DNA of 64,000 nucleotides from Daedaleopsis sinensis (GCA_033807695.1 CM066307.1:310001-374000); one strand, 5' to 3'; positions 10,346 to 22,959 are shown, counted from the first letter of the stretch. Numbers and translations are program-made. The notes: a model not told the origin generated them from the sequence alone.

Positions 10346-11846
10346 TCACTCTTCGTCTTCATCAGTAAGCTCTTCGCCCGGTCTTACGCCTAGATGCTGT
10401 TCGAAGCCTGCTTTCCGCGCCCACCAGCGGCCGTCGGTATAGGGCATAACTCGAAGCGGGAGTAAGAGTGTGTAATATGGGCTGCGAATGCCATGAGGTC
10501 CTGGATCATCAGCGGGCAAAGCTGCGTGCTCACTATCCTTCCGGGCCGACGTTGAAGAACAACTGAAGATTCCTCGTGGGGCCCAAATCGTAGCAGTTGA
10601 CGAACGACTGCACAGATGTTAATCAACTGGGGCGAATCAGAATGAGGCAACAACGAACCTCTCCTCGGTCCCTAGCGACCCTCCGGTACTGCTCGTTGTC
10701 TTGAGTCTCGACGGAGGTCTCGCCGTGTGCGATCATATAGAGGTGCCAGCCGCCCATGGCGCTGACAGCCATGCAGAGCACGACCGCGAGGATGTACGAC
10801 AACATGAACGACATCGGTGGCATCACGTATGGCCATGGGTCCTACGCAGTCCATGTCAGAAAGCGTCGCAACGCGACAATGCAAGACATACATTGAAGAT
10901 GCCCAGACCGACGAGCACAAATCGCCAGCCGAAGCCGACGTAGCATGCTGTGGCAACGACGAGGTATATCCTTATGTCAAGGTAAGATGGCGATATTCGG
11001 GATGACCAAGATGTGACAAAATACTTACAGGAAGAGCACGAAATGTCGCTCGTTGTGGATGCCGACGCATTGGTTTATCCCTGCACAGATTGGCTTTCAG
11101 GCGAGGGCAAGTCAACTCCCGGGGTGCACTCACACTACACCCCGCCAGTGAGTCCATGTAAATCTAGTACAGACAAAGATTATGACTCACAGGACAGTGG
11201 TGGTCGTACTTGAGCACGCAACGCTTGCATATCCTACAGTGATGGGACCTCTCACAACCCAACCTCAGCACTCGTCTGGCACAGCTGCACTCCGCCCCTT
11301 CCCCGCCCATCCGAGAAGCACGAGCACAAGCACAAGCAAAAGAGACGTACCTCAGGCCGGAGCTGCCCACACCGCTTGCACTTCGACACCGCCGCAGGCT
11401 GACCCTGCACCGACCACCTCACGCCCCCCGCGCTCCTCTTCTTCGCCCACATCCAGCCCGCCGCGGACGCGTGGCGCGGCTCGTCGTCGTCCGCAAAGCC
11501 GGGCGGGACGGTGCACACGTAGAAGTAGTGCGCGAACAGGTTAAGCGCGACGAGCACGCACACGGGCGTCGTGAGCCACGGGCACGGCAGCGCGGGCTGC
11601 ACGACTTCGACTGGATCCGTCCAGTCCAGGCGTCCCCCGGGCGCATCACATCGTGAGCATTGATACTGGGGGTTTGGTGGTGTAGAATGCGGGGCGGGGA
11701 TACTCACAGAAGCAGACCGTGCCGATGGAGAGGAGGACGACGGCGAGGGTGACGAAGACCGGGCCCGCCGCGCCTGTGATTCTGTCCCCGAGCCGCTCGA
11801 GCCATTTGAAGCAGCGGAAGACTTGTCGTGTGCAGCATCGCGACAT
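10346..11846 (-). CDS. DHHC-type protein S-palmitoyltransferase with a 1-nt exon
   Basis: Nine exons on the minus strand: 11846-11708, 11610-11351, 11250-11191, 11134 (one base), 11080-11029, 10970-10892, 10841-10659, 10607-10534, 10481-10346; 327 residues. Four membrane segments flank a cysteine-rich domain: CKRCGQLRPERSHHC, CRICKRCVLKYDHHC (active Cys152), PWINQCVG, NERHFVLF. After the fourth helix comes ETSVE (TTxE-like) and CYDLGPTRNLQLFFNVG. The enzyme transfers palmitate to protein cysteines at Golgi, ER or vacuole membranes. The family's near-invariant Trp after DHHCP exists only if the single base T at 11134, flanked by gtgtag and gtgagt, is an exon. Total length is divisible by three only with it. 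The start Met at 11846 is chosen because it begins a short cytosolic arm before helix 1. Confidence 0.9.
11134..11134 (-). other. Single-nucleotide micro-exon in DHHC gene
   Basis: Upstream intron 11190-11135 (56 nt, gtgagt...gtgtag) and downstream intron 11133-11081 (53 nt, gtgagt...gtgcag) leave one base. It completes TGG (Trp154) together with GG at the start of the next exon. The alternatives are a 27-nt intron, or one long intron that shifts frame into a stop two codons later. Confidence 0.72.
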
Positions 11847-12358
11847 CGCGGACGACGATTGCGAGAGAAGAAAAGATATGGCACACGAAGGGGAGATGAG
11901 GGGAGGACGCAAGGCTGCCAGACGCACGCCGCCCTCGCCGACCTCATCGACTCGGCGGTGTTTACGACAGGCGGAGCGGGGACGCCCAACTATTGTGAGC
12001 GTTATTCGTGACAGCTCCAATATCAAACTCATGAAAGAGAGAACAAGCGAGGACGTCCAATGACTCCAATCTCTATCCAATACAGAATACATACATCATT
12101 TCTCCACCCTCCGTTCCTAACGAACATCGGGCGGAGTACGCGTTACCGACACCACTGTGCATAAACTGAAGAGACACAACGAGGTAGTTTCAAGCAAAGA
12201 TAGAAGCAACAGCCAAGGACAGACAGCGACGAGGAACAGGACAAAACGAAGCGGCATTGGACGAGAAGCAGGGTGATACTAGGGCTACTACACTAGGAAT
12301 GTGGTATGTGACAGGGCCACGAAACAAACGAGTGGAAGAATAAAAGTGAGCGAGCTGT
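11847..12358. other. Intergenic between Dsn1 3' end and DHHC 5' end
   Basis: About 510 bp containing the DHHC promoter and the Dsn1 3' region. The DHHC frame continues open upstream of its chosen Met (to 12092), but that extension is Arg-rich and has no family similarity. Confidence 0.5.
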
Positions 12359-14442
12359 TCATCTTCCCTTGCCAGGAGTCGTCGCGCGGCGAGGTGTTCC
12401 TGGGGGTTTCCGCGGAGTCGGGGGCGCAGCCACCGAGAGCCTACGCTCACCCGCAGACGAGTCGGCCGCGCGCTGGACCTCGCGCACTGCTCTTCGAGCC
12501 GCATCGCCAATCTGCGCCTGGGGCCGCTCCGCGTCAATCCTAGACAGCGCGCGGAACAGGTCTTGGGGGTCCGTCGCTGGGGGCCGCGGTTGCGAAGGAA
12601 TGATGTACGAAGATAAGGCCGTGGGGTCAGGATGTGATGATGGAGGCGCGGGCTGAGAGCGGGCTGCAAGAGAGATGTTGAGGAGCGCGAAACGACGGTC
12701 GAGGTTCCCTTCCGCCACGCGGGCTGTTTGCAGCGCCGAGTGAGTGAAAGCATGCAGTCGGTCCATCTGGAGCAAGATAAGCATCTTGATGAAATAGCAG
12801 TAAAGATTGAAGCGGACGTACCGTGTATTCGAGATCTTTTAGACGACCTTTGAGAGGTGTTTCACTAGAAGAACGACCAGAGACAAGCTCTCGTGCCAGA
12901 TCTACACTTCCGTCCGCCAAGAACTGCTCGGGCAAGTCTCGTCTCTCAACATCCCAGCTATCGAGGTCGTCCACAGTCGCGCGCTCCTTGCCCTTCGACT
13001 TCGTAGCTGCAAGCGCCCTCTTTCGCTTCTCCATGTCCGCGTGTACAGATTTCCTATGAGCGTCGTAGGAGTCCGTTAGCTCCTTCCAAGCCTCCGCTTC
13101 CTGCTTCGAACTGTCAAACAAGTAGACATGAGCCCATCACACCGCCGAAGATATATATCAGGTCAACCTACTGCTGAATGTGACCATTGAACCGTGCCTC
13201 TCGTGCTCGATTCTTCACGTTCTGTTCATTCTCCTTCAAGGGTCCCTGGGCGTCCCCATTGGAAGAACCTGCACCACCATAGACGTTGGTGTCAACCTTC
13301 TTCTCCGCCAGCATCCGAATCACGCTCTCCTCCGTGCGCTTCAAGATCTCCGCAAGGGAAGACGATAGAGGTGGAGGGTCCTTGCCAGAGTCCGTAGAGT
13401 TGTCTCTTGATGTCGAGGCCTGAGGGGTCTGATACGCAGGGTCGTTCATGGCTCTATTCGAGCACCATATGAGGAGTTGTCTCGCGCGTTGGGGTTCCGG
13501 TAGTTCGCTGTCTATGTGTTTGAAGAAGCTCGAGACAGATACCGAAGTGTGTGGATGCGCTAGAGCGCGTTCGCGTGGAATGCAAGGTCGGCCGATGGAC
13601 CAAGGACAAAGACGAGGGACATGCCACTCACAGATTACGCCGGTAGCTTCGTAACTAGAACTGACTCGCTTACCGCGGCTGACTGAGGACCGTCTCCTAT
13701 GACCCGTCTCACCTCGCATCATCTTGTTCTTCTCTATCTGGGGCGTTTCTCTCGCCGCGACGGGTTCCGTGATGTCGAGGTTACGCTTAGACGAGGAAGG
13801 ACCTGGTGCTCGAGGCGTCCGCGGAGGAAACTCGACATCTCCATTCACCGAGCTGGCGGCCAAACCCGCTGCCTGCGAGCGTTGTCGCAGCGAGTCCGTT
13901 TCCGACTGCATCTGCCGCACGTCCTCGTCCACCTCCGGCTCGGCCCGACTTGTCGTATACACATCCCGCTGCTTCGCCTTCCCCACTGCCCGAGAGGACC
14001 CTTCGGCGCGCAACTTCTTAGAGGGTGGTTTCGACGATAGCAATGGCTGCGGCTGAACAGACGCTCCGCGAGAGTCTGAAGGCACGGGTTCAATCTGCAG
14101 CGAGCGGGTCGGCCCTGAAGCGCGTACGATGACGAGACCCCCCGGCTGCTCCTCTCCATTGACTATACAGGCTTGACATCAGCGCGAAAGACGCGTCGAT
14201 CGAACGCGTATTAACCACTCACGCTTGCGCTTGTTGGATGGTCCCGCCTGCGAGTTCTGCATACCAACTAAGGCCGCCCATTCGTATACAGCAGCAACAT
14301 CACGTACCTCGCGCTTCGCCTTCTTTGCTCCCAACGCGTTGAGGGGGTTTGCATCCTCAGTGGCCTTCCGCTTTGATGCCTGTGGTTGGGTGGGTATCAT
14401 CGGTCCTTCAACTTCGACAGTGACCGTTCGCGAGCTAGTCAT
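12359..14442 (-). CDS. DSN1: Kinetochore protein Dsn1/Mis13 (MIS12 complex)
   Basis: Five exons on the minus strand: 14442-14223, 14162-13632, 13559-13172, 13110-12822, 12766-12359; 611 residues. Residues 1-250 are low-complexity and basic, with likely nuclear signals (KKAKR, KKLR). The conserved core starts with RRRSSVSRGKRVSSSYEATGV, then SFFKHIDSELPEPQRARQLLIWCSNRAM, which is the Mis13 signature. A coiled-coil-rich part follows, ending with MDRLHAFTHSALQTARVAEGNLDRRF. The tail is Pro/Arg-rich. Dsn1 links the Mis12 complex to the inner kinetochore; the RRRSS/GKRVSSS region corresponds to the Aurora B-regulated autoinhibitory segment in other fungi. An alternative acceptor at 12785 would add six in-frame residues to the last exon. 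Confidence 0.88.
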
Positions 14443-14885
14443 GTGCAAGACGCGGATACGCGTGTCGGGGCGGCGCAGTTGGGAAGACGTGCGACAGGGA
14501 TGGTCGGGGGTCGCGCTCGCCGTCGCGCGCGGTGGTGAGGGCGCGGTGTTAAACAACGAGCAAGCGGACCCCGAATAATTCTCCCACACTGGGGGCGCGC
14601 ACGCGTCACATTCTCACGGCGTGACCTTCCCTTTCAAGCGCCCGCGTCTGGCGGCAAACGGAAACGAGCGCTCCGGTGGTTGACGGCGCCGGCAAATTCG
14701 CGGGGTGCATCGAATAGCGGGCCGGCGATTGGCTCCCCGTATGCCGGGAGAAACCGGCGGACGAAAGACTTATATAACCGAAATTTGAGGATTGCTTTCG
14801 TCACAACTCACCTTTCTCCTCGCGAGCACCTCTGTACATCTACCCCTCCTAATCTTCCGCCTCACGACCCTCTTAGACTTTAGAC
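14443..14885. promoter_or_regulatory. Divergent promoter of Dsn1 and cytochrome c, with CCAAT and TATA boxes
   Basis: On the cytochrome c side there is ATTGG (inverted CCAAT) at 14728-14732 inside gcgattggct, and tatataa at 14771-14777, about 115 bp before the start codon. CCAAT boxes bound by the HAP complex control respiratory genes in fungi, so this pair fits cytochrome c regulation. The assignment is by motif only. Confidence 0.6.
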
Positions 14886-15443
14886 ATGCCTTTCCAAGCT
14901 GGTACGACGCGTTCGACACGTTTCCACCCGCGGGACGATGGACTCATGCTCCACAGGTGACGCTGCCAAGGGTGCTGGTCTCTTCAAGACCCGCTGTGCT
15001 CAATGCCACACCGTTGGTGCTGGCGAGCCTCACAAAGTTGGCCCCAACCTGCACGGGTGAGCAGATTTGTGTCTTTGTCGGGCGTTGTTCGGCAAGGTGC
15101 TGAAAGGAGACGTGCAGCGTCTTCGGCCGCAAGACCGGTCAGGCAGACGGCTTCTCCTACACCGCTGCTAACGTGAACAAGGGTATCACCTGGAACGAGC
15201 AAACCCTCTTCGAGTACCTCGAGAACCCCAAAAAGGTGTGTGCAGTTCGCCACGTCACTCGGCTGCGGACTCTGACCGTCTTGCCCTGTCCACTCGTAGT
15301 ACATCCCTGGTACGAAGATGGCGTTCGCGGGTCTCAAGAAGGACAAAGACCGGAACGACCTTGTTACCTGGCTCAAGGAGGCGGTACGTTTCGTTGTCCA
15401 ACTCATACTTGTGACGCCCCTCGCTCATCAGAGGTGTTGCTAG
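14886..15443 (+). CDS. CYC1: Cytochrome c
   Basis: Five exons: 14886-14901, 14957-15056, 15118-15235, 15300-15383, 15432-15443; 109 residues. It begins [15 protein letters not shown]; the haem-attachment motif CAQCH occupies residues 19-23, followed by [22 protein letters not shown]. The axial Met ligand lies in PGTKMAF (Met85). It carries electrons from complex III to complex IV in the mitochondrial intermembrane space. The first exon is 16 nt and the last 12 nt; the last exon gives Arg-Cys-Cys after KEA, an unusual C-terminus that should be treated as the least certain part. If that last intron were retained, the frame would continue for about 15 more residues. Confidence 0.96.
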
Positions 15444-17625
15444 ACCGCATGATCCCATCCTTCCGACGTTATTATTCTCCTAGTACTGTACACGGGTTTA
15501 TTATTGGTCATAGTAATGTAGACGGCCACGACTCCGTGTCTGCTGCATCCTCACACATCACACTCTACATGTCACCACTCAAGCAATACGATACCATGGA
15601 ATGTATCTGATCGCACGAGCTCGTCTCTTTGCACGAAGGTGAGTCTATATCGCATCTCTGTTGAACGTCATTCGCATGGCATATGTCGCTCGTCCTGACC
15701 ATCGTTGAGGTCATGAGGCCTTGGGGACGTGCACCTGTACGCCGGTCGTTTGAGGGAAATGTCCATAGGTGTGTTGTGCCCAGTTGCAATAGGTCGCAAT
15801 CGCCCTCCGGGTCAGTTTCTGTGACGTCACCATCGGGAAACAAGCGCTGCATGGACGAGTCGTTCTCACTGTCCTCTTTGGAGCCCTTTTGCACTATAAG
15901 TCGTAAGGCCGCGCAAGCACGGCAGAGCCCGCTACTTTATATCTAGAATTCGCTGTCGGATGGATGTCCGTCTCCTCAAAGAACTCCATATGGTGACGAT
16001 GGCAGTCATTGAGACCAGCTATAAAGTGTGATGAGATTCAAGAACTTCGACGATACAGTACACAACTACTCCGACTGAAGTGGATCGTACATACTACCTT
16101 GTATGGAACTAAGCAGACGGGAAGACTTGCTCGAATGATGAGTCTAGATAGAAATACAACAATACCTACAGATGGACGAGGTCGAGCAGGATGTTCAGCG
16201 AGTGGGTTCGAAGGATATGACAGAGTTATTGGGTACGAGAGTCGCCCTTAGCCTGGGTATGAGGCTTCTTGCGCACAGGCTCATCAGTGGAGAGCGCAGA
16301 ATCGGGTGTTCAGGCATCGAGGGAGACCGACGCCTTGCTTGAGTACGTAGGGATGGGGGCGGGCGAGGGGAGCTAGTCGGGTAAGCTGGGGGCTTTCGTT
16401 CTTCGGCCGGTTCATCAGATGTGGCGACGACCTGAGTGGTTTGACGTTGACAGTGTGGTACTGCGGAATAAACGATTGGCCAGTGTACTCCGGAGTGTGA
16501 TTCTGAACGGGGATGTCACATACACGCACCTTCATCCCATTCAAATTCGGAGACGAGCCAGGCATAGCCCACGCGATCAGAGAGACGGTCCAGGTAACAT
16601 TACGACAATGTCGGGCCAAAGAGCACTTAGATCTTACTTAGACGTTAGCCTGATGGATGAGGGTATTTGTCGGCATAGCGTCAGTAGGTCATTCACAACA
16701 AGCTTGGCGTCTTTCAAAAGGTCGATATTTTGGTTGAGGGGAAGCAACAGATACACAACGACAAACAGTAATCAGAGTCGGGAGTTAAGTGAATGAGGGT
16801 CTAGAGAAACAATCACGACAAGGGGGAGACGAGCATCTGAGAGGGGAGAGGTCGAAATGAGAAAGAGTGGAGCGTGACGGTCATTGCGGCGCAGCAGCGC
16901 CGACATTCTCACGAATAGAACACCATTCTAATGGTTTGTATCGATTATGTCATCGACGACAAGGTTTCGACGATTTTCTAATGTTCTCTGCGCCGCACTT
17001 GACACGCAAGACCCGCTACCTAGTAGCGGGAATCCCAACGGACCTGAAGCATGCGTAGTCCAAAGGCCTGCAATGTGGTAAGCGGTACATGGCTGCTGCT
17101 CTCTGCTTGTCACGACCGACTCTCTTTGCCCATGGTACAACACATCTCACACTTTCCAGGTGCGACGCGGAACTGTAATTTTTATGCTAGGGGATTTGGA
17201 GATGAACATCGACAGTGCTAACTTCGCGCAATTTGCAAGCTCACGGTACTATAGCTGACTCGGCTTGTCTTCCTCACCTACGCTACTAGGCTTCCTCGTC
17301 CTCCCCGGTCCCGCCGAAGAGAAGACCCTGATATAACAGCTCGCTTCTCGTATGCGGTAGTACTAGGCTAGGAGTTGACTCATAAGTGCTTTGAATACTT
17401 GTGAAGTGTCAATGAGGTGGATATGGAGAGGTCGTTCAGACTGCATGCATGATGACATGGATCGTTCGCAATATCCGTATGAACACATACTACTAACTAA
17501 CCTACACACACGTATACAGGAATGGGGTTTGTACAAATCGAGGGCAGCGGAGCATCGAGAGCAATGAAACAGATGGCAACAGGAATGCAAATGCAAAAGA
17601 GACGACAGGACCAGCAGACCGGTAC
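15444..17625. other. Long gene-poor stretch
   Basis: Nearly 2.2 kb without a supportable gene. Base composition is more AT-rich than the genes on either side. The best frames are a 109-codon minus-strand frame (15894-15565) with an acidic N-terminal half, and a 125-codon plus-strand frame (16419-16796); neither shows a domain, codon bias like the neighbours, or a convincing exon chain. It may be a decayed element or a non-coding transcript locus. Confidence 0.4.
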
Positions 17626-20600
17626 TCACGACGACGAACCAGACTCCGACTTCTCCAACTTCTCCAACTTTTCAACCATGTCGCAGACGACTCCGAGCCC
17701 AATCAGCGCAAAACTGTTCCCCCCGAAGGTGTTCCGGTTCCGCATTCCAAAGTCCCAAGCCGCCCACGCCTTCGCCAACGCCTGCAGCAGCTCCTCCCTC
17801 TCCGGTTCGCCCTCCTCCTTGTCCTTTCGGAGAGGTACGCCCAGCGCCCGCCGCCGATACTTGACATCGCGCACCACCTGGCCGATATGCTCGCGCATCC
17901 GATGCATCCTGTTCCTCTTCCACCGCGGCTGCGAGCACTTGGCGAGGATCACGCCCATCACAACCTCCTCTTCCGACAGGCGCACGTCCGACGTGTCCGC
18001 GGGCGCGTGCGTCAGGCAGATGTAGCTCAGCTCCCGCGCGTACATCCGGAAGAGTGCCTCGACCTCGGCGACGGCCCCGTCGTCGTTCGCGAACCGTGCG
18101 AGGTAGTGCTCGATCGACGGCCGGAGCGCGGCGGAAATGGCGTCCGAGAGGGGCCGCTCGTCTACGGGCGAGAGCGGGGCGCCGTTCGGGAAGGAGGAGG
18201 GCGGGACGTTGATGGGCTTGATCTGGATGTCGCGGTACATTTGACCGAGCGCGCGCGTCGACTCGTAGTACTCCGCGGGGCGCGAGTCGTTGTCCTCCGT
18301 CTGTGCCGTGCGGAGTGTCAGAAACTCGTGTCGAGGTCGGACATTACGGTGCAGATTCCCTCACCTTCTTCCAATCAGGCTTGGCGTTGATCAATTTCCG
18401 GGGCATTTCCTCGATGTCCACTGGCACTCCGTTCTTCGGATAATCAACTGCTTGGCTGCAGAGCGCTGCGAGCTTCATACAATCACTGTCGTAAGTGCCA
18501 TCCTAAAAGAGATAGCGTGAGCGTGAGCGGCCACGAGAGGTGAAAGAGTGCCGCATGCCTTCGATTGGTCTACATAGTAAGTGGAAAGTGAGATGTCGTA
18601 ACCAATGTTAATGAGCAGTACAATATCTTATACCATAACATACCTCCGATGATCAAGTGTTGGTCGGCAAGAAGACCCTGAAGCCCTATGTAAGCAGTTT
18701 GCTAGCATACAAGCCAGACCTACACACCATCAGATCTGACCGCATGTACTCCATGAAAAAGTTGATAATGTCATCAACCGTGCTATCGCGATCGAGGGGT
18801 TCTTTCTTCACGCCTTTGTACTCTGCCGGTTCACAATGCTCCGTTGGGAGGAGTGAGGGATCCTTGATGACGAGGAATTCGTCTCTGTGGAAAATGAGTT
18901 GGGTATGGCACAACAATACTCATCATCTCAGAAGTGACCCACCCGTCGACATCTCCGCCTGCAAGGCATGACGCCAGGGAGCGCTCACCTAGTAGTTTAT
19001 ATAAGAAAGCCGTCACATGGGCAAGGAAATGTACAGACGCACCGACTGCGGGCATGACAACGACGTTGCGAAGCTCGCGGAAAAAACAGGGGACACCATC
19101 GGGAGGTTTACCAATAGCTCGCACGCGTTGCACTATTTCGACATGGGTCACAACACTCGCGCCTCGGAGTTGTATTATGAACGTACCATCACCCGGATGA
19201 ATATGAGGAGACCGTGAGATGGACACCGCCCCTATCGAAGAGGTGTCATTATATGATCCTTGAAATAGTGGGGACAAGCCTAGTGCGCACCTGTGATCCA
19301 TACCGGTTCGTCTGTGTCCGGCTCTTGGATGCAAGCTGAGATCGTACACCTTGGGTTTCAATTCACGACTGACACCATCCAACGCGACACAACGCACCAA
19401 AGATCTCTCCTGCTTTTAGACAGAACGTGTCTTTCACGCCGGCCGTGACCCACGCTGGACCCTCGTCGACGACCCCAACCAGCTGATGCGCGTCTCCGAT
19501 CGGAACACGCCCCTTCTCCTTGAATTCCGCCAAGCAGTGCATCTGCGCAAACTCGAGCGTCCGCCGGATGAACTTGTTGTCAAGGGTGTGCTTCTTTCCC
19601 TCGCTCCGGAGCATCCCCATGTCCGCTTCTGCGAGGTGCTGCATGATCCAGCGAAGATGAAAGACGTTGCCCAGGCCATACTTCTGGAGCAGTGCAGTGG
19701 TACCCTCCATCGTCTCGGTCGCGGTCACAACATCCTTCTTAGCTATGTTCTGAAGCTCGAGTAGCGCCGAAGGATAGACACCACGGTCTTCTAGGACCGC
19801 GATAAGGGGACTGTTTATGACCCCGAGTAAGTCATGCTAGCTATAATGTGTGCAAGGCTACTGGACGCACCGGCAGAGCCTCGCAGGACCAGGGTACATG
19901 AACGCCTTCGCGATCTCAATCTCAGCCTCGCTCTCGTCCTTGGCCTGAAACTTGTTCATGGACGGACGGAGACGCATACACTCGCCTTCAAGACGCTCGT
20001 CTACCACCACGACGCCTTTGAAGCCTGCAATTCGCACCTGAAGCTCAGGCAACACACCAAGGGAGACATGGAATGGAAGGCGACGTACCAAGGAAACGTA
20101 TCTGATACTACAACAACACATAAGTCTATACTCAGACGACGAGGGACAACTCAGCACTCACGGCGGACGGCTTGAGAATGAGCTTCTTCTTGTCCGGCCA
20201 AGCTTCCAAGAGGACATCCCAGATGCGATCCCGCAGGAGCACAGAGATTGTGCCCTGGCCGTCCGTGTGCTGGTACGGATCCACACCCATATCGTCGACG
20301 ATCTCCCATTGTTCTCGTTTGATCCGGACGGAAGGGTCGGTTCCGCTGAATGCCTGAGCGATTCGCGCGGCGTACTTTGACGGGTTCCTGATGCACCCCG
20401 AAAAGTCGCCCAGATCGTTGCGAATTTTCTCTGCGGTTACGAGGCCTTCTTCTGCATGATCAAAATCGGCCATGAACCATGTAGTGTGCTCGTGTAGACC
20501 GGAGTTCGACCATCCAAGGAATCGGAAGAGACGCCCTCCGATGTCGAGCCCATTCTTGAGGATGCCACCAAAGCGCTGCTCAATCAGCGACCGACCGTTG

Positions 20601-22273
20601 ACCTTCGACATGAAGCATACACCGTCAGCTCAATTGCAGTGAAAGTTCAGGTTAACAGGTCGAGTTTCTCACCTCCTGCGGCCACCTGAACTCCATCTTA
20701 TTTTCCTCCCGGAACTCCACGCGAATGAAGTTGTCGTGATACTCGTAGTATTTCCGGACAACACGGTTCGATTGCGTCTCGTACGGCCCATCGAGGAGAA
20801 TGCGCGTGGGGGTGACGATGGCATGGGCGCACTTGAGCGCTCCTCTTCCCCGTGCGTCTAGCTCCGACTCGTCAAGCAGCTTCGCTGCGACCTTCTCCTC
20901 CTCATCGAGCGCGTTCAAGAAACACGCGAGGACAGATTCACCATTGCCCTTAGACCTGAGCTTCTCGGAGAAGCGCCGCAGAAAGTCGCCAGCGAGCCAC
21001 GGACGGTCGTTGGCGAGAGCCTCGACGTGTGGACGGATAGAACGAAGGTCGCCGGTGTTCATGAGCCCATTGAGCAGGAATGCCTCGAGCTGGAAGCGAA
21101 CGGGCCAATCAAAGGTGCGGATCCATTGCTTGACGCGCTTCATCTTGTCAGGGTCGAAAAAGCCGCACGACTTGACCTCGATAGGGACTTTAGATGGCGG
21201 CCGCATCGCAGCCTCTTCGCAGAGGTTGCGGAGCACGCGACGAGCGAGCGGGTCATTGAGGACCAGGCGGAGTTGATACGCGTACTGTGTTACGTGCTCG
21301 TGCAGTCCGCCCAGGTGAGGCAGCCGCTCTCGAAAATCCCGAGAGTCTTTGTGCTTGTTGCCAGTATACGCTCTGAGACGTGGTTGCCTCTCGAAGCGCG
21401 GGGGCACCCACAGCTCGATGCAGACGTCTGGCAAGAGCTCAAAGTTCGTGAGACAATCATTAAGCCATCAACGCCTCGCAAACTCACAGTAACTCCCCTC
21501 GGCGTCCGCTCCGTACGCACTCTTCTTGATGTTCTGCAAGTCGATGACAATATGATCTGCCATATCGTCTTTCACCCAGTCCCCCATCTGAGGAAGAAAT
21601 TAGTCGATAGGACCGCCGACGAGATAGCGCATTGTCCCACCTCGATGCGCAAGCATTTGTGGTCATAGTCGTACGAGAGCTCTCCGGCAAACGTATCCTC
21701 ACCCCATATTTCATGCTCCAGCGAGAATGATCTGTTCTTGGTGTGGGGGTCGTTATCACGGCGGAAGTAGACTCCGAACTGGACTGCGTCAAGGATGACG
21801 CGAAGACGGTCGATGCGACCAACGGTCTGTTCCCGCTCCGCCTCAGCCTCGGGGTCCAAGTAGGGTGTCTTGTTCAGACGGTCGATGAGCTTTTTGGGAG
21901 GTTTTTTTTCAGCCTCGGTCAGGTACAACCTCTTGCTGCCCCGATCATCAGCAATCCGTACGCCCTGGCCCTTGCATCTCGCGCGACGGAGCAATTCAAC
22001 AGCTACTTTCTTGTCGGGGATCGTGACGATACCGCATCCATTGTTGTTTAGACAGTTGTGAGCCTCCTCTAGCTGGACGTCGATGTTGCTGAGGAGGGAT
22101 TAGCTATAGGGTTACATGGCGTCCAAGACAAGGCCAGACACTCACATCGTTCGCTCAGTACCAGTGCTCGAACGTGGCTTGGGGAACTCAGGACTATGCA
22201 GAAGTTCTCCAAAAGCCCGTTTCACGTCCCATTTCGTCGCAGAGAATGGTATATCCTCAACTTTGATGTTCAT
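17626..22273 (-). CDS. RNA-dependent RNA polymerase (QDE-1/Rdp1 type) of RNA silencing
   Basis: Multi-exon gene, roughly 1.2 thousand residues. It starts at 22273 with MNIKVEDIPFSATKWDVKRA, an RRM-like N-terminal segment, spliced (intron 22147-22090) to INIDVQLEEAHNCLNNNGCGIV. The RdRP core follows: TPTRILLDGPYETQSNRVVRKY, FRWPQE|VNGRSLIEQRFGG, RLFRFLGWSNSGLHEHTTWF, GFKGVVVVDERLEG, KYGLGNVFHLRW, HQLVGVVDEG. The catalytic loop CLAGGDVDGDEF contains the DxDGD metal site; an intron (18942-18885) splits it between the second Gly and the last Asp. The C-terminus lies in 18240-17626. The enzyme copies single-stranded RNA into dsRNA for Dicer. All catalytic Asp are present, so it is likely active. 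Internal exon ends were checked only around the motifs listed. Confidence 0.9.
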
Positions 22274-22959
22274 GGCGTGTTCTGACGATAGCGATAGCAG
22301 AAGTGAGGAGTGGCACGCCGCGGTGAAGGAAGATGAGTGCTTGCGACTAGAACATAGAACAAAGGGCTTAAGTATGATCGCTAGCTACGGTAGGGGAAAT
22401 GTAGTCGATGCTGCAGCTGGCGAGTGCTATAAGCCGCCCGACTGCGCATATAAGATGTGAGGTCGCTGCACGGCGAGAAGAGCACCTCAGGTGACAGGCG
22501 ACGTAAAACAAGATGCTGCGGTAATCACCCAGAATCTGGCAGATGGCGGTAGGACCGTGTGGTGAAGTCACTGGCGCTTAACCTTAATCCTCTGGCAGGT
22601 TGAAGTTATTTTCCCGATTGTCGCCTCCTAATATGGCATGTCACGTAGTTCAAACGTCTCAGAACCACTGCGGATAGCGATGCGTTCTGTTGCACGACCA
22701 TTACGAGCCCGAGCACACGATTGGAACGGTAGAGAAGAAAGGTTTAGCTGCGGTAGCGAGACACACAGCACGTTCCGGTGCGTGCCGCTCGGAGAGCCTC
22801 TCAGGCTTCGGACGGAATGCCTCGAGGCAGCGGGTGGGAATGGTGAACATGTACAAATGATACATCTTACGAGACAAGACAAAGCACATATACAATCGAA
22901 AGCACACAAGAGCAAGTGTATGTAGCAGAATGAGGGTACGTACGTGTAATATCGTAGTT
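22274..22959. promoter_or_regulatory. RdRP promoter region and TDP2-like 3' region
   Basis: 686 bp between two minus-strand genes. Contains the RdRP 5' region; no recognisable element or further gene. Confidence 0.4.

Noticed and set aside
11164..11190. 27-nt intron giving DHHCPIYMDSLAG in the DHHC gene
   Set aside because: Too short for a spliceosomal intron in this genome (others are 48 nt or more) and it inserts residues foreign to the family.
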